DNA of 64,000 nucleotides, from the NCBI RefSeq assembly GCF_042242105.1, contig NC_092012.1, positions 9,305,470-9,369,469 on the forward strand, in the 5' to 3' direction. Positions 14,801 through 26,928 of this stretch are shown here, one piece after another (position 1 is the first letter of the stretch; every line of letters starts with the position of its first letter). The position numbers were made by a program, and so were the translations under genes. This DNA is from Pempheris klunzingeri (Eukaryota; Chordata; Actinopteri; Acropomatiformes; Pempheridae). Below the pieces are notes generated by a model. The model did not search any database and was not told the DNA's origin. It saw nothing but the letters and a program-made list of their open reading frames with translations.

Positions 14801-17800
14801 CACCTTACAATGGATTCAGCGGCCCAGTATTGTCTCTTGTGTTGGATTCTGGGGCCAAATTATATTTGAATCGTCTTTATGGCTTTTCAGCCTTGACATT
14901 CAATTGGAATTCTGCTTTCACAATTAAACAAGAACAAGAACAAAATGCCTAATGAAATGTAACTTTATGGATAATACACTACACAGTTTCTGCCTGGGAC
15001 TTTTTTTCACGTGTGGGCTAAGCTGGATTTTTGACTTTGGTGTTGAAGGACTTGACTGGCCTGCACAGATCCTAAATCTCAACCAAGTGTGAGCGAGACC
15101 TTATCACCCAGCATAAGAAGTTGACCTTACTAATACTCTTGTGGCTGAATGGGAGCAAATCCCTGCAGCCAGATTCCAAAATCTTAGAAGAGTGGAGGCT
15201 GCAATAGCTGTGGATAAATGCCTATGGTTTTGGAATTAGAGGTTCAACAATCACATATGGGTGTAATACTTGGGTTTCCCCGTACTTTTGGTCTTTAAAA
15301 TAGAGGAAGATATTAAGATATTGCTATAAATTTGTCATCTCTAACCTCTTCCTCCCTTTTTCTACAGAGGCAGACCTGCGCATAGGAGAGGTCCATTGGG
15401 GAGACAGTGGCGTTTACATCTGTAAAGTGGTTATATCGGATGATTTAGAGGGACAGAACGAAGCCTCAGTGGAGCTGCTGGTACTTGGTAAGCTGCTCTC
15501 CCAATAATCCTATTGTAAAGGATTTTAGTTTTGAAATGAGTTAACAGTCTGGGTGCACATTTCTGCTGACTCAGGCAGATTCATCACTGTTGAACTTTGA
15601 CCTGAACATTTTCATGGTAGGCAGAGCAGTTGAAACTGTTGAAATCACCTTGTTTTGTACAATATTAGACCGTCAGTCTACACTCCGCCTATTTCAGTAC
15701 CGAGTGCAGAACTGAGTGTAAGTCTGGCCAATCCTTAATATGTGTTTAATTGTCAACACAAAAAGACTCATCATTTACTGTAAATTGAATTTTTCTACGA
15801 GCTGCTGTTACATAACCGGACCCATTCATCCCCGAAAGCACAATGCAGCCTCATTAATGAGTTGATTTATAACAAGCAGCGGCACTTCAGTCTTGCCCAA
15901 TCTGTAACCATAGCAACTGCATTCACTCATACTGTATGTTACTATAAAGAGCAAGGTTTAGAAACTTGGCTACTGCAGAATAGTTATCGCTCGCCACTTA
16001 AGCTTATGTGTGTGTGTGTGTGTGTGTTTGTGTGTGCACATATGCGTGTGTGTGTGTAGATGCTGTGTGTCCGATGTTGTTCAAGTATCTGCAACATGTT
16101 GTATCTTTACAGTGACAGTGTACGCGTCTGTCTTCAGTTACAAATGTTACCATAGCGACGGCTGAGAGGCTGTGTGGCTCTCGGTGCTCTAACTCACTCT
16201 TGAGGCTAAACTTTTGTTTGGCTGGCATTCAGAGACTTATGTGTATGCACAAAAGACACACACACACTCACAAATACACACACAAGTACTGGACAGAACG
16301 CTGTTATGGTTTGCAAAGACTTGATTCTGAGTCAGGTTAAATGTTGGGCCCGGCCTCTGTACGATAATATGTTATATGTTAGGATAAGATGAAGCTACAG
16401 GAGTTGCCCTTTACAGTCTGTAACCTGACATCAGAGACCCCAAATCTACCACATTGCCAAAATGTTGTATCTCCCGGTCTTGGTGGAGCTAATATGGCAT
16501 GTGAGGCACTTGTGTTTCCATAACAACAGTTGGGGCCACGGGGAATGGCTCGGGGCGTTTTTTTTTTGTCTTTTTAGCAAACGGCTTCAGACTAAAGAAG
16601 ACAGGGAAGATTTAATGACGTGGAGGAGGCACTGTAGAGCACACTGATACAAAAGACGGAGGGTGACACCATGTGAGACACTCGACTGATGTGGAAGAAG
16701 GAAGAATTCTGCTTCCTCTCTTCTCCCGTTTGAGTTTTCATTGGCCATGGGCAAAGTGTATAGTTAGTACTTTGTGCTTCCAGCGCATGTATGGTGTCAA
16801 CACCATTGCACCAATGTTCCATTTCTTTTTAAACTGTGGCCAAGATACATACTCAGTGGGCCATTTTACAGTTTTAAATTTCTGTAGTGCATTTTCTTGG
16901 ACAACATATACCAATATATCACACAATAACCTAATGTCGGCCAACATACCAGCCTGGCCAATTTTTCACTGAAGCCCTAACGTAGTCCCTGATGGTGAAT
17001 ATGAACAAACACGGAAGTGAATGAATTAACAATGAAGGAAGAAAGACCAGATTATCGAGCAAATGGTGTAACCCATGAACAATGAATGAAGGAGTGGATA
17101 TTATGCGATCCATTCATCCATGAATGAATGAATTAGTTAAGTCGTGCAGAACACACAAGTGCTGTAATCCATGATCAATCAATAGATCTAATGCATCAAT
17201 GGTGTAATGTTAGAATTAGAAATCTTGATAGTAGACATTAAAGTAACTTGTGAAGTCTCGGGTTACTTGGACAGAGATTGTAGGGCTGTTTTGAAGAATT
17301 AGTGGAATTTAAATACATATATATTGTTGGATCTGCGAACCCAACAAGTGAACTAACATAAGACAAAACAACAAATGTATAAAAAAAAGCACATAATGCC
17401 AATTTCAGCACCTACATGTAGTTGTTTGAATTCACATGGGGATTCGACTGCTTCTCAGTAAACTTTCTGTTTTCTAATCCAGCAAAGAACACGTTTAGAC
17501 TCCCAGAAAGATACTAAAGTCATTTTCTGAGGTATGTGCACTGTCAGCCAGAGTCGGGCCAATATACTGTAGTCCAGCCTGCTCTCTGTTTCCTCAGTCC
17601 TTGTTTCTCACGCACTCCTCTCCTCCTCCTCCCTGCGATAATTACTCTACCAACAGTAAAACACAGACGTCTGCTCACATCACACTCACCTACTGGCTGC
17701 TTCACTTCTCACAAAGCTTCAACCTACATGCGCACGAGAACATTTGCACCAAAACAAAATGCTCTTATGCACATTTTTTGTACCAGCTTGTGACTCACTG

Positions 17801-19432
17801 CCCCTTATCTATAGTGGTTATGTCTCATTCAGACATCTGCTGACCTTACGTGGAGTGCCTTAAAGCTCTTTTGAAAGGGAAACTGAAAGAAGACACAACA
17901 CTAGCAAGATGTCAGGATCAACAACTGGAAGGTGGCGATGAGTTCTAAGGGCTTGGGTTATTTCTAGCACTGATGTTTCTCCTTTATTTTCCTGAAACAC
18001 ACATGTATGTGCAGAAGTAATCATCAATTCTAAAATAACGATGAAGAAAAGATAAATATGAATCAGCAACGGTAAAATGAAGGAATAGTTGTGGGAACAA
18101 GTTGGTGGTCACATATCTGTAATTTATCCCAGAATATTGACAGAAAAGGCATTTAGGTCTTTAGCAACTTGTCCTAAATCGTTAAGTGGGATGATTTATC
18201 ATGGAGGGAGATTATCATAGAGAGACATAATGGACTGTTGGTGCTCCAGGTCTCATCCAGGAGCTACTTCTCTCTTCACTCAGACAATAGAGAGACAAAG
18301 ACAAAAAAAAGTTTCTCTCCTGTTTCTCTGAATGTGAGGAACGTTCCCACCCGTGATTTTTGCATCTCTGCACGTAACATTACTCACAGCTCCTACTGCC
18401 TGTTGTCTTCATGAGAAAGATTCATGTTCCCGTCTGTCCTCTTATCAGACAGATAACCTTACAGCAATTAATATCAGAAATCAGATGATCAGTCAGTTAC
18501 TCTGATATGGAGACTTTCTGCAACAAGACCAGAACGTCCTCTTGTGCATGCTGCTGTTGTCCTGCCAGCTCTCTTCATCTATTTATCTGTCGTTTTCCTC
18601 TGTTTCTTTCTGTTTTATTGTCGTCTTCTCTTTGTCGTGCATGCTGCTGCAGCACTAACTTCCTTTGGATCAATCATCCCAGTTTATGTCAACACCATCT
18701 CCTCTCCTCTCCTCTCCTCTCCTCTCCTCTCCTCTCCTCTCCTCTCCGCTCCTCTCCTCTCCTCTGTCTCTCTCCAGGTTTCTCAGGTGTGCCTGAAGAT
18801 CTCCTGCCAGACTTTGATTTGAAGATTATGCCAGGTAGGGGCATGATGCATTCTCCCCCTTACCTGGTTCCTTTTATTCCGACTAACCCTACTGACGACT
18901 CTAACACGGGTGTAGGAACCATTTAGATGGTGGTGGTGGGGTATCTCCTGCATGGATGTTTGGTCACAGTCTAAGAAAGAAACTTTATCTGATGAAAGGA
19001 CAAAATGATGAGTTTTTCCACCATGATTAATGGTTCCTATGCTGAAGGCTGCGACACTGTCTAACCTGTCTCCGCATTTGTAACTAATGCAACAGGTGTT
19101 TGTGATTCAGCTATAATGAGGCTCTGAGTTCAGAGGCGTTTTTAACCCAACGGACTGATCCACACCCGTCAGATTGTGAGCTGGCCGTCGCTCCCACGCA
19201 CATGAAAAACAGCTATTATGGTCATTACAGTTATTTATAGTTGTGGTCAGCATGTCATCCCACCTCATTAAGTCACAGCCCAGTCTAAGAAGAATGGATG
19301 AATTGTGTGGAAGGAGCTCCCAAAATGACACAGAATGATTCGCTCAACCAGAGTGGTTACTGTAAACATATCTGTGGTTTTAGTGTTGCATCAGTACGTG
19401 CTGTCCCAAATCGACTCCCACAGTGCTCTGAA

Positions 19433-19476
<44 letters not shown>

Positions 19477-22400
19477 GGGTCATAATGGTCACAAATGTGA
19501 TCACATTACCAGATCATTTGTTTTCACAGCCAAATCTTCAGTATCTTACAGAGCAGCATAAACTGTCCTTTTCCTTCCTGTGGCAAAATCAGGTTTCCTG
19601 TGTGTGTGTGTGTGTGTGTGTTTAGATGGAGAACGCTGTCCTTGGTTTGTACATTGTTAAAGATTTCCTTATCTGCCCTCTCCTTCCCTTTCCTTTCCTT
19701 TGTCCCTATAGACTGATACATGTAGTTTATCTGTTCTGCTTGATGTATCACTCACTTCAACACTCTAATACTCCAACTCGATGTGTAAAATCATCTTTTT
19801 TGTTGTTTTTGTACCTTATATTGGGGTTAAAATTTCATTTGTTCTGATATGTTACGTCCTGAGAAAAACATTTAGGGCCTGAAAAAGGAAAAAGTAAATT
19901 AAAAAAAAAGTTGATAGATGGTTTTTTTTAACAATCCAGCCGTCCGTCACTAGTTGATAGATTTGCTGTTTACAGTGATGCCTCACTGTGTTATACCCCA
20001 TCAAAACATCCTGTTTCTAAAGGAAAGACATTAAGACACATTATGGAAGAAATAAGGGATTTCTCTCTTGTCAAACAAACACTTTAGGACTGTAGCTCCA
20101 ATGTTAAATAGTGAAGCTTGAGAGATTGTTAATAATAAGTAACACTGCTGGTGTTGGCATTAAACACATTAAAGGTTCTCGCTGTTCTAAGTTCACAGCC
20201 TTTCAACAGTTCATTAGTTGTCCAAATTGCGATTAAGTAACTTTCAATCACTTAACTAATCCCTAGTTAACTAATCATTTACTACTACAACCTTTATGCC
20301 CATTTTTCTAGTTATGACTTGCACCTTAATCGTCAATCAATTATGTATTTTTCAACGGTTGTGTTCATCAACAGGGTACTCAAAAATCTTTTGATTTTAA
20401 TATGCATTTTGGTTTAGTCCACATGTAAATCAGATACAGTATATTTATATTGTCAGTGTAAACCTGCAGACTTACTGTACAGAGAGAAAGCAGGGAAAAT
20501 ACTGCAACTGACAGATTATTAGAGAAACTCTAATGATTTCACAGCATTTTCTGGTCTCGGTAGTGGAACTGATAATACGAAAAAAGCTGTAAAAAGCCTT
20601 CTGTGGCTCCGAAGGCAGCTGCGTGACATTGTGTAAATTGCCTTGGTTATATCTGCACCAGATTTTGTCAAGCAAGAAGCATGACTATACTGTGAACTGA
20701 TCAAATCAAACTGTTCCTAATATGTGTTATTTATATGCAGGATTCTGTGTTGTGTGTACTTCCAGAGTGGGTGTTTGTGGCGGCGGTGGCACTGGGCAGT
20801 GTCTTATTCCTGCTGTTAGTTGGGGTTTGTTGGTGTCAGTGTTGCCCTCACTCCTGCTGCTGTTACGTCAGCTGCTGGTGCTGCCCCGACACATGCTGCT
20901 GCCCCAGACACTGTGAGTATAAACACACACAGAGGCGCAGAAGTCAAACTGACACTGTACAAAAGACGCATGCTTTTCTGGAAAGTCTGAATGGGATTGT
21001 GTGTTGCTTTTGTAGTATATGAGGCAGGTAAGGGTATAAAGACGGGCACCTCCACCCCTCAGACACCCGCCTACCCTCCATACTTTGTCTCTGGTGTGCC
21101 GACGATGGTCCCCATCGCCCCTCCCTCCCTAGTGGACAAGATGTCATCCATCCCCCCTTCAGATGGCAGCCTACTCACAGCAGGTGAGGTTTTACTCTTC
21201 ATCAGAGGGTGAATCTGTGTTTTTAGAATTATTGAAAGACCCCAAGTGTTTATTCTAAATGTGGAAAAACTGCCTTTTATCTTTTATCAAATCTTTGACA
21301 TAAAAATGGTGGCATCCAAGTAGTGCTTGGATAGTAGTGTTTCCTATTTTATTTTGCCATATATGAAAATTGTAAATTAAAGTGTGTGTTGTCTTGTGAC
21401 GACAAGACGACAATTTAGCCCAAAACAATAGTAACAGAATAAAATAGTGAAATAGTGAAAACCACCAGTAGAGTCCTCAATCCACAATGTACACGCACAA
21501 AAAGACAAAAAGAAGTTCTCCATGCTGATGGGTCAAGTGTGTATCTGCAGTGCCGATGCATGCTGTAGGGGTTCCCTACTGCGTGCCGTCACCTCAGGAT
21601 CAGGACTCTCTCAGGGTGCTACAGTATGTAGAGAAACAACTGGCTCACTTCAACCCTGCCAGATCCGTCAGCCACCAGTGTAAGCGTCATAAACCCGTAC
21701 TGTGGATTTACTTCTCTGCAAATGCCGTCTCCAATCAATAGACAATGCATGCTGCACTATCTATACAGCTGGTAGTGTCTCCTTGATTTTTTTCCCTCTT
21801 GCTTGTCATGGCATGCCTCTCTGCACAAGCATTCTGCGTATTGAATTTCCTGTAGTCAGATGTGTATAGTTGCAAGTGTGCATGAGTACTTACCTGAAAG
21901 AATATGCTTTACACTTCTCACTCCTACACTTTCTGTAATCTCTTGCAGACATCAACTTTACTCTTCTACAGTGTCTTTGCTATATTTGTTTCTCTTCAAT
22001 TCTGCGCTTCCTTAAAGAGGAGTTTTCTCTTTAATTGCTTTATTTCTCTGTTCTGTTGCTCTTCGTGTATCCATTCTTTCATTTTGACCCGCCCAGCCTG
22101 TAGCCTGTCCGAGCTGAGCTCCCTGCACGAGGGAGAAAGCGGCTTCCGTCAAACATACCGAAACGTCCAGAAGAAAGCTCTGCCCGCCATCCCTGACCAC
22201 GACCCTCAGCCTGAACCCCAACGGTACCGTGACACCCGCAGCCCAGAGCCGCAGCGCTACCGGGACAATCCCCCTTCACCGCAGCGTTATCGCGATGACC
22301 CCGACTCGGAGCCTCGACGCTGCCAGGACGAGCCCCTTCCCCCGCGGCGGTATAGCGACGACCCTCCGTCCTCCTCACAGTCACGCAGACCCGGTCGAAA

Positions 22401-24874
22401 TCAACGGCAGCAGAATCACAGCGAGGAGGAAGACCACAAGAGGTATAGATACTCGTTTGTGAGTAATCACGGGCATTTAAGTAGCCCGGTTTACTTTAAA
22501 TACAGTGTATGCTGTATATGATGTTTAAGCAATCAGCTTACTGGAGAAAGCCAACTGTAACCCATTTTTTTAAGTGCATATGACTCATGAATGGAAATGC
22601 AGATTCTGTATATGTGCATGCACAATATTCACATTCTCGTTTACCTTCCCTTGCATCCTTTTCCCGTGTTACCTCCCTCTCCCTGTTGGCCATCCTTTGG
22701 TCCCGTTCTGCAGGTGGAACCCTCGTTCAGAACACCTGCAGAGAAAGACGTACCGTACCGCAGGGCGAACCGGCTCTCTGGATGAGCTGGAGGAGTTTGC
22801 TGATTCTTACAAGCAGAGAGGAGGCAGAGCGGGGGAGAAAAGGGAAGAAGAAAGGGGGGACTATGAGATGGAGCTTCTGGAGTTCAGTCGATATCCTTCT
22901 TACAGGGATGGTCCACCTCAGCATTATCACAGTGATGACAATGAGCTCGGAGACAACAGCGACCCCGAAGATCCCCCGAGACGAAACAGGAAAAACGCAC
23001 ACAATGTAAGCCCACTTCCGTCACCCAAAAGGAGAGCGGGCACTTGGGACAGCGAGCGTCCCGTTCCACCTCCTCCCAGAGTCAGTCCGCCATCAGCTTC
23101 CTCTCAAGAGAAGGACTACGATGGCACGTTCCTGAGCAGCCTGCTGGAGCGTAAGTCCAAGTTGCGTGGGATCAGCAAGGGGAAGAGTGTAGCCCGGGGA
23201 GAGGAAGATTCAGACACACCCTCAAAGGGCAGCTCGAAAAAGAGCAGCGGGGAATCTAGTCGGCACTGCAGCCGCTCGCCCAGTAGCAGGCCTGAGGCAG
23301 ATTCGCTGCCTCCTTACTCAGACACGGAGCGAAGCAGAACTGACAGGCCATCTCCACGGCCGCAGCCAATAAACACTCGCTCCTCTCAACCCCCTGCCCA
23401 TTCCCTGCCCGGTCGCAGAGAGGAGCCCAGAGACAAGACCCGGAAAGTTGTGAGTTACATTTAAGCCTGTAGATTATTTGTGTACACTGGTAATGCTAAT
23501 TTGAACAGCAACAGCAGTGAGAAGCGTTCATGTAACATCTTTTCTAGGTTATTTGTGTGTAATTGATGAAAATGTTCTGTGGAAAAATAATACCACTAGG
23601 CTAACTACAAATTCTTTAACACTCAGTGTTGTATCCTGCTTTTAAGGGAGTCTGTTAAGGTGTTTCCACCAAAGGAACTTTCCCAAGGGCCCAAGAATCA
23701 GTCGAGGAACTCAGGAACTAAACCTGCATTTTGACTGGAGGACACAGGAATTACATTTAGGTCCAGGTGGCAAAAAGTCCCAGCACTGAGGATAGAACTC
23801 TCTGATGATATAAGAGCTATTAGGCTGAACACCGCTGACTACTCAAACACAGGACCGGCCGCTGCTTCAACTTGTGTACCATAAGAGCAAAACAAAAAAG
23901 TACCAGATGGCTTTAGAATCACGTGTTGGACATAATGTTTAGCAATGTTAAAATAATGTTATGTTGTTGGCAGAGAGAGGGAGCAGCGATGTGACAACAA
24001 AGCGAGAAAAAAGAGATATAAGATTTGATTTGTTGATTGTGTTGGTCTTGTCACAGCTCATGAAGCACTCAGCATGTCGTCTGCTGTGGAGAACGTTTCC
24101 ACACTCCAGGCAACAGTAAACACAAAGATGCAGGATTACTGTGTTGTTTCTATGTGTGTGGAAATTGAGTTTAAAGATCATTTTTTGAGTGATCACGGAT
24201 CTAATTTGTCTAATTTTCATGGCTCTTCAGATGCGGAGGAATGGAGGAAAGGATCTTTTAGTTGCCAGTTTAGTTCCTGAGTTCAGTTCATCTGGTTCCA
24301 AAGTTCTTGGCCAAAAATAATAGTAATAATAATAAACTCTATTCATACAGCACTTTTCAAAACAAAAAAAGGGCTGTGTTTGATGTATTTGAAACTGTGG
24401 CTCACAGTATGAAACTGTAGGCCTACAGTAAGTGTTGTTGTTGTACCTTCGACAGGTCAGGTTCAGATCCTACTACAGTGAAAACTAGGTAGACTCCTCT
24501 GTTCTGTATTCAACTACTCTCCATAACAATCATAACTGGTTGTCTCCTCCCCGACAAACCTGGGTCAAAAAAGGTATTCAACATCAAAGAATGGATTCAG
24601 CAGAATCAGCTTTCAGGGGCTTCAATCAAATCTTCATATGATTTGGGAAAAAAAAGTTGAAATGCAGTTTGTCCCAGGTTCCATTTCACCATAATAACCC
24701 TGTTTGGCTAATGTTTGCTGCCTCTTTACTCTCTCATTCTACTGAAAAAGTGTTGATATTGTGATATTGTGTGTTAACACTCTGCTGTTGTTTTGATTAT
24801 TTACACAGTGTTTTTTTTTATTTTTTATCCTTCATCAGAGCACTCTCCTCAGCAGGGACTCCCTCATCGTCTGA
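8845..24874 (+). CDS. ildr2: Immunoglobulin-like domain-containing receptor 2 (angulin-3)
   Basis: Ten coding exons: 8845-8962, 12299-12685, 15368-15487, 18778-18834, 20766-20912, 21016-21183, 21551-21679, 22097-22442, 22714-23449 and 24839-24874. They encode 747 residues from the ATG at 8845, or 732 from the ATG at 8890, whose signal peptide (WWIFIVCVAAV) looks more usual. The parts are: a V-type Ig domain (VVLPCQY, VVQWVYKSYC, WGDSGVYICKV); the juxtamembrane exon ending KIMP; a transmembrane helix from EWVFVAAVALGSV; the cysteine-rich angulin motif (CWCQCCPHSCCCYVSC); LYEAGKG; SLSELSSLHEGESGFRQ; and SLDELEEFADSY. Angulins localise to tricellular contacts, and ILDR2 is also described in lipid metabolism and T-cell regulation. 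EIMPEWVF-like and DELxxFADSY motifs favour ILDR2 over LSR. The protein ends LLSRDSLIV, a possible PDZ ligand. Human ILDR2 is about 639 residues. The extra length lies in a Gly-rich Ig insert and in the tail. Confidence 0.93.
8990..12290. other. ildr2 intron 1
   Basis: A 3.3 kb intron. It contains two stretches resembling the common teleost repeat with phrases like AATCAATTAGTCGATAAACT and AATTAATCAGCTGATCATTTCTGCAGTAG (about 9640-9850 and 10750-10990). A short (CA)n is at 11299-11319. I see no other gene. Confidence 0.5.
11299..11319 (+). repeat. (CA)n microsatellite
   Basis: About ten perfect CA units in ildr2 intron 1. Confidence 0.9.
12493..12570 (+). other. ildr2: Gly-rich insert in the ILDR2 Ig domain
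   Basis: Between the first Ig cysteine region and the YLDCADSSRTVR block, the protein reads LAGGMGGGGLTGGTGGAVGG and then YETGMTASYLDC. In human ILDR2, as I recall it, this loop is a non-Gly stretch of similar position. The underlying DNA is GGAGG/GGTGG-rich, consistent with slippage expansion. Confidence 0.85.
14021..14080 (+). repeat. GT-rich compound microsatellite
   Basis: Three copies of a 12-base unit (GTGTGGTTGCAT and variants) lead into a (GT)n run in ildr2 intron 2. Confidence 0.85.
14448..14545 (+). repeat. Teleost interspersed repeat fragment
   Basis: The phrases CAGTCATCCATACCCATGTA, ATTCAGGGTCACAAGGAGGC and TGGAGTCTGTCCCAGCATGC match the wording of a very common fish repeat (of the form cccgttatcctgttcagggtc...ggctggagcctatcccagc). 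The fragment is truncated and is inside ildr2 intron 2. Family not assigned. Confidence 0.6.
14985..15295 (+). mobile_element. Tc1/mariner-like transposon relic, 3' part
   Basis: The segment encodes a decayed end of a Tc1-type transposase. It contains GACTGGCCTGCACAGA, corresponding to the region just before the SPDLNPIE catalytic-D block but damaged there, followed by DLTNTLVAEWEQIPAARFQN and then RRVEAAIA. It ends with a terminal-repeat-like TACTTTTGGTC. Compared with the teleost consensus that I remember, bases are missing between the QNL and RRVEA parts, and frameshifts are present. No 5' half was found. The relic sits in ildr2 intron 2, in the same orientation as the gene, less than 100 bases before exon 3. 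Confidence 0.85.
15490..18690. other. ildr2 intron 3
   Basis: A 3.3 kb intron with no recognisable gene. It contains GAATGAATGAA-type short direct repeats near 17000-17140 and the GT tract listed above. Confidence 0.5.
16006..16059 (+). repeat. GT-rich microsatellite
   Basis: An interrupted (TG)n tract in ildr2 intron 3, with one antisense Thr-His frame that is an artefact. Confidence 0.85.
18699..18765 (+). repeat. (CTCTC)n pentanucleotide microsatellite at a splice acceptor
   Basis: About thirteen CCTCT units with a single CCGCT interruption. The tract ends 12 bases before the AG (18776-18777) of ildr2 exon 4. It therefore forms most of the polypyrimidine tract of that 57-nt exon. Confidence 0.95.
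19436..19473 (+). repeat. (TG)n microsatellite
   Basis: About 19 perfect TG units in ildr2 intron 4. A second, shorter run lies at 19599-19621 in the same intron. Confidence 0.93.
19599..19621 (+). repeat. (TG)n microsatellite
   Basis: A short TG run in ildr2 intron 4, 126 bases after the larger one. Confidence 0.88.
22190..22380 (+). repeat. ildr2: Degenerate coding repeat in ildr2 exon 8 (PQRYRDD units)
   Basis: The cytoplasmic tail shows consecutive units PEPQRYRDTR, PEPQRYRDNP, PSPQRYRDDP, SEPRRCQDEP and LPPRRYSDDP, each about 9-11 codons. This resembles an old in-frame tandem expansion, since degraded. The repeat motif is not something I recall from human ILDR2. Confidence 0.8.
23655..24325. 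mobile_element. Inverted-repeat non-autonomous DNA element (MITE-like)
   Basis: Lies in the last intron of ildr2. The sequence GAACTCAGGAACTAAAC at 23707-23723 recurs as its exact reverse complement at 24268-24284. The outer flanks are also imperfectly inverted (CCAAAGGAACTTTCCC on the left, GGTTCCAAAGTTCTTGGCC on the right). About 540 bases without coding capacity separate the arms. The structure fits a non-autonomous cut-and-paste element of about 670 bases. The family and target-site duplication are not determined. Confidence 0.65.
24336..24380 (+). repeat. Short teleost repeat fragment
   Basis: AACTCTATTCATACAGCACT followed by TTTCAAAACAAAAAAAGGGC resembles the common fish 'tttatttgtatagcacctttcaaaac' repeat. 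It is only a remnant. Confidence 0.4.
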
Positions 24875-26876
24875 TCGACTGAAAGCCACACAGACTGAGC
24901 ACTTAACTCTTCGGAGTCTCGGACCGCCCGTCGGCGTCAAAGACACAAACACAAAGAAAGCAAGCTAAACAGTTTTAATGGGAAACACAAAGGTAAAATG
25001 AAGTAGTAAAAAACGGCCATTTTACCCCAAGACTCTGGAGGGTTAAAGGGGACTCTAGGGGAACAACATGCCGGCCGATGGAAGACGACAGAAATGACTT
25101 TGCAAAGCTCAGCTGACCGTGAATGACGGCTGAATGAAGACATGGAAAAGAGACACGCTTTTACTATCGTTTCTGCCTGTGACATTGCTGAATGATGAGG
25201 TCACCACTGTTCAGTTTCTGTCACCGGCTGCCTCGTTCGTATCTCAGCCGGACGAACGCTGAACTAATGCGGGCTGGTTGTCTGACCTGGACGGTCTCTC
25301 CCTAGCAGGACGCTGATCATCTCCCCTCATCCCTTTTACGCCTCCAGCACAATAAGTGCATTCATTTCCATTTGATGAGGTATCTGCATTCAAAAAGGAG
25401 TTGTGTGACAACACTATTATTGTGAAGGACATACTGTAGCTTCAGTTGTTTGACAATACACACACTGTGCCATTCAGTAACGTATTCAGGGACTAAAGCA
25501 CCTAATCCAGGCGGCATTTGCAATGAGATCTAAATGTTAGCTAAAGCTGGAAGCAGTAACCAACATTACCAAATGTTGACGCGTTCAACAAGTCCAGCTG
25601 ACTTTTGCTCAACTCCTAAGGAATTACAGAGGGAGTAGACAAAATAATGTAAACAGCCCCTAGAAAAGGACAGTAGCCATCACCCAACTCTGCGCTTCCC
25701 CGCTGTAGCATCTTTCAGCTCATTGTTTTGGTTTTGCAGCTTGCAACTTAACTGCTTGGGCTCACTTTCACAGCTTTCATCAACCCTGTTTCCAGTAGCA
25801 GCAAGGAGCTGTGCACTAGACACAGGTAGCCACTAGCTGGTGAACAGAGCTGTGCATTTAGCAGCTAAAGAGACAGATGGTGGAGATCAAAACAGAGCCA
25901 AAAGGAGCTGCTGTTTGCAAAACACAGCAACTTTATGAGGCGATACTATGCCAGTATGTTTACAGTGTCTTCTACTGTTGCCATGTGGCCAAAAAGTCAA
26001 TTCATGTGGCTGAAGTGACTCAGTTGTACATGCAAACGAGCTGGGTAATATATGGTTCTATGTGGTATGTAGCAGCATGCATCAGCTCGAAAAGAAGTCT
26101 GGCAATAGATTAGATCTTTATTAGTTTATATTTTCAAAATTTAAAAAGTCGGAAATTCATTTGATAGGTCATCAGGAGTCCTTTTGAAATTCAGGACATT
26201 GTGCAGTATGTGCCAAACACAGGAAGCTACATTGACAAAGTAGCAATAACGCAGAATGGCCTCTGACTACTTCTAGTTACAGTCTTCATTCATGAAGCAG
26301 TAACACTATTTTGTCTCCACCTTGAATGTCAGTGGAGCTTTTCTACTAAAACATATTAGTTTGCACGCAGTAACCATTTTCTCCACGGGACTAAAATTTT
26401 TCATTTTTGTAAGCACTACGGCATTGCACTGGCAGTGGCCTTTAAAAGCTTTTTGTACCATGGTATGAAGACATTTTTATATGTAAACTCGACCTATTTA
26501 TGTGTGCGCTGTAATATGATCGTTGTAATTTGTAAATGATTGTTTGTCTAAGCTTTCCAGTGTGGCTATGTACATAAGATGGAGTGTGTTTGATTCGATT
26601 CCTGTAATTCAGCCTTTTTTTTTTTTTATCTCTGCTGAGTCAACAGCTAAACCAACACCCTCAAGTGTTGTCAGCACACACACAGACATATACAAAACAC
26701 ACATTAGCCTACTGATTTGTGGACTTCTATCAGTCTTATTGCTTTTTTTTGTTCTAACATTTCACCATACAGGGTTTCATTATTGACATCTCCATTTTGG
26801 GTCAGCTCGTCTTGAGAGAAGCCTTATGTCAGTGTTTAGTTTTCTTCCATTGTGTTTTCCGCTGTCTGGTACTGAC

Positions 26877-26928
<52 letters not shown>

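Larger units (their letters stand above)
18835..20765. other. ildr2 intron 4
   Basis: A 1.9 kb intron holding the two TG tracts and a stretch near 20200-20320 resembling the teleost AACTAATC-type repeat. No further gene is visible. Confidence 0.5.
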
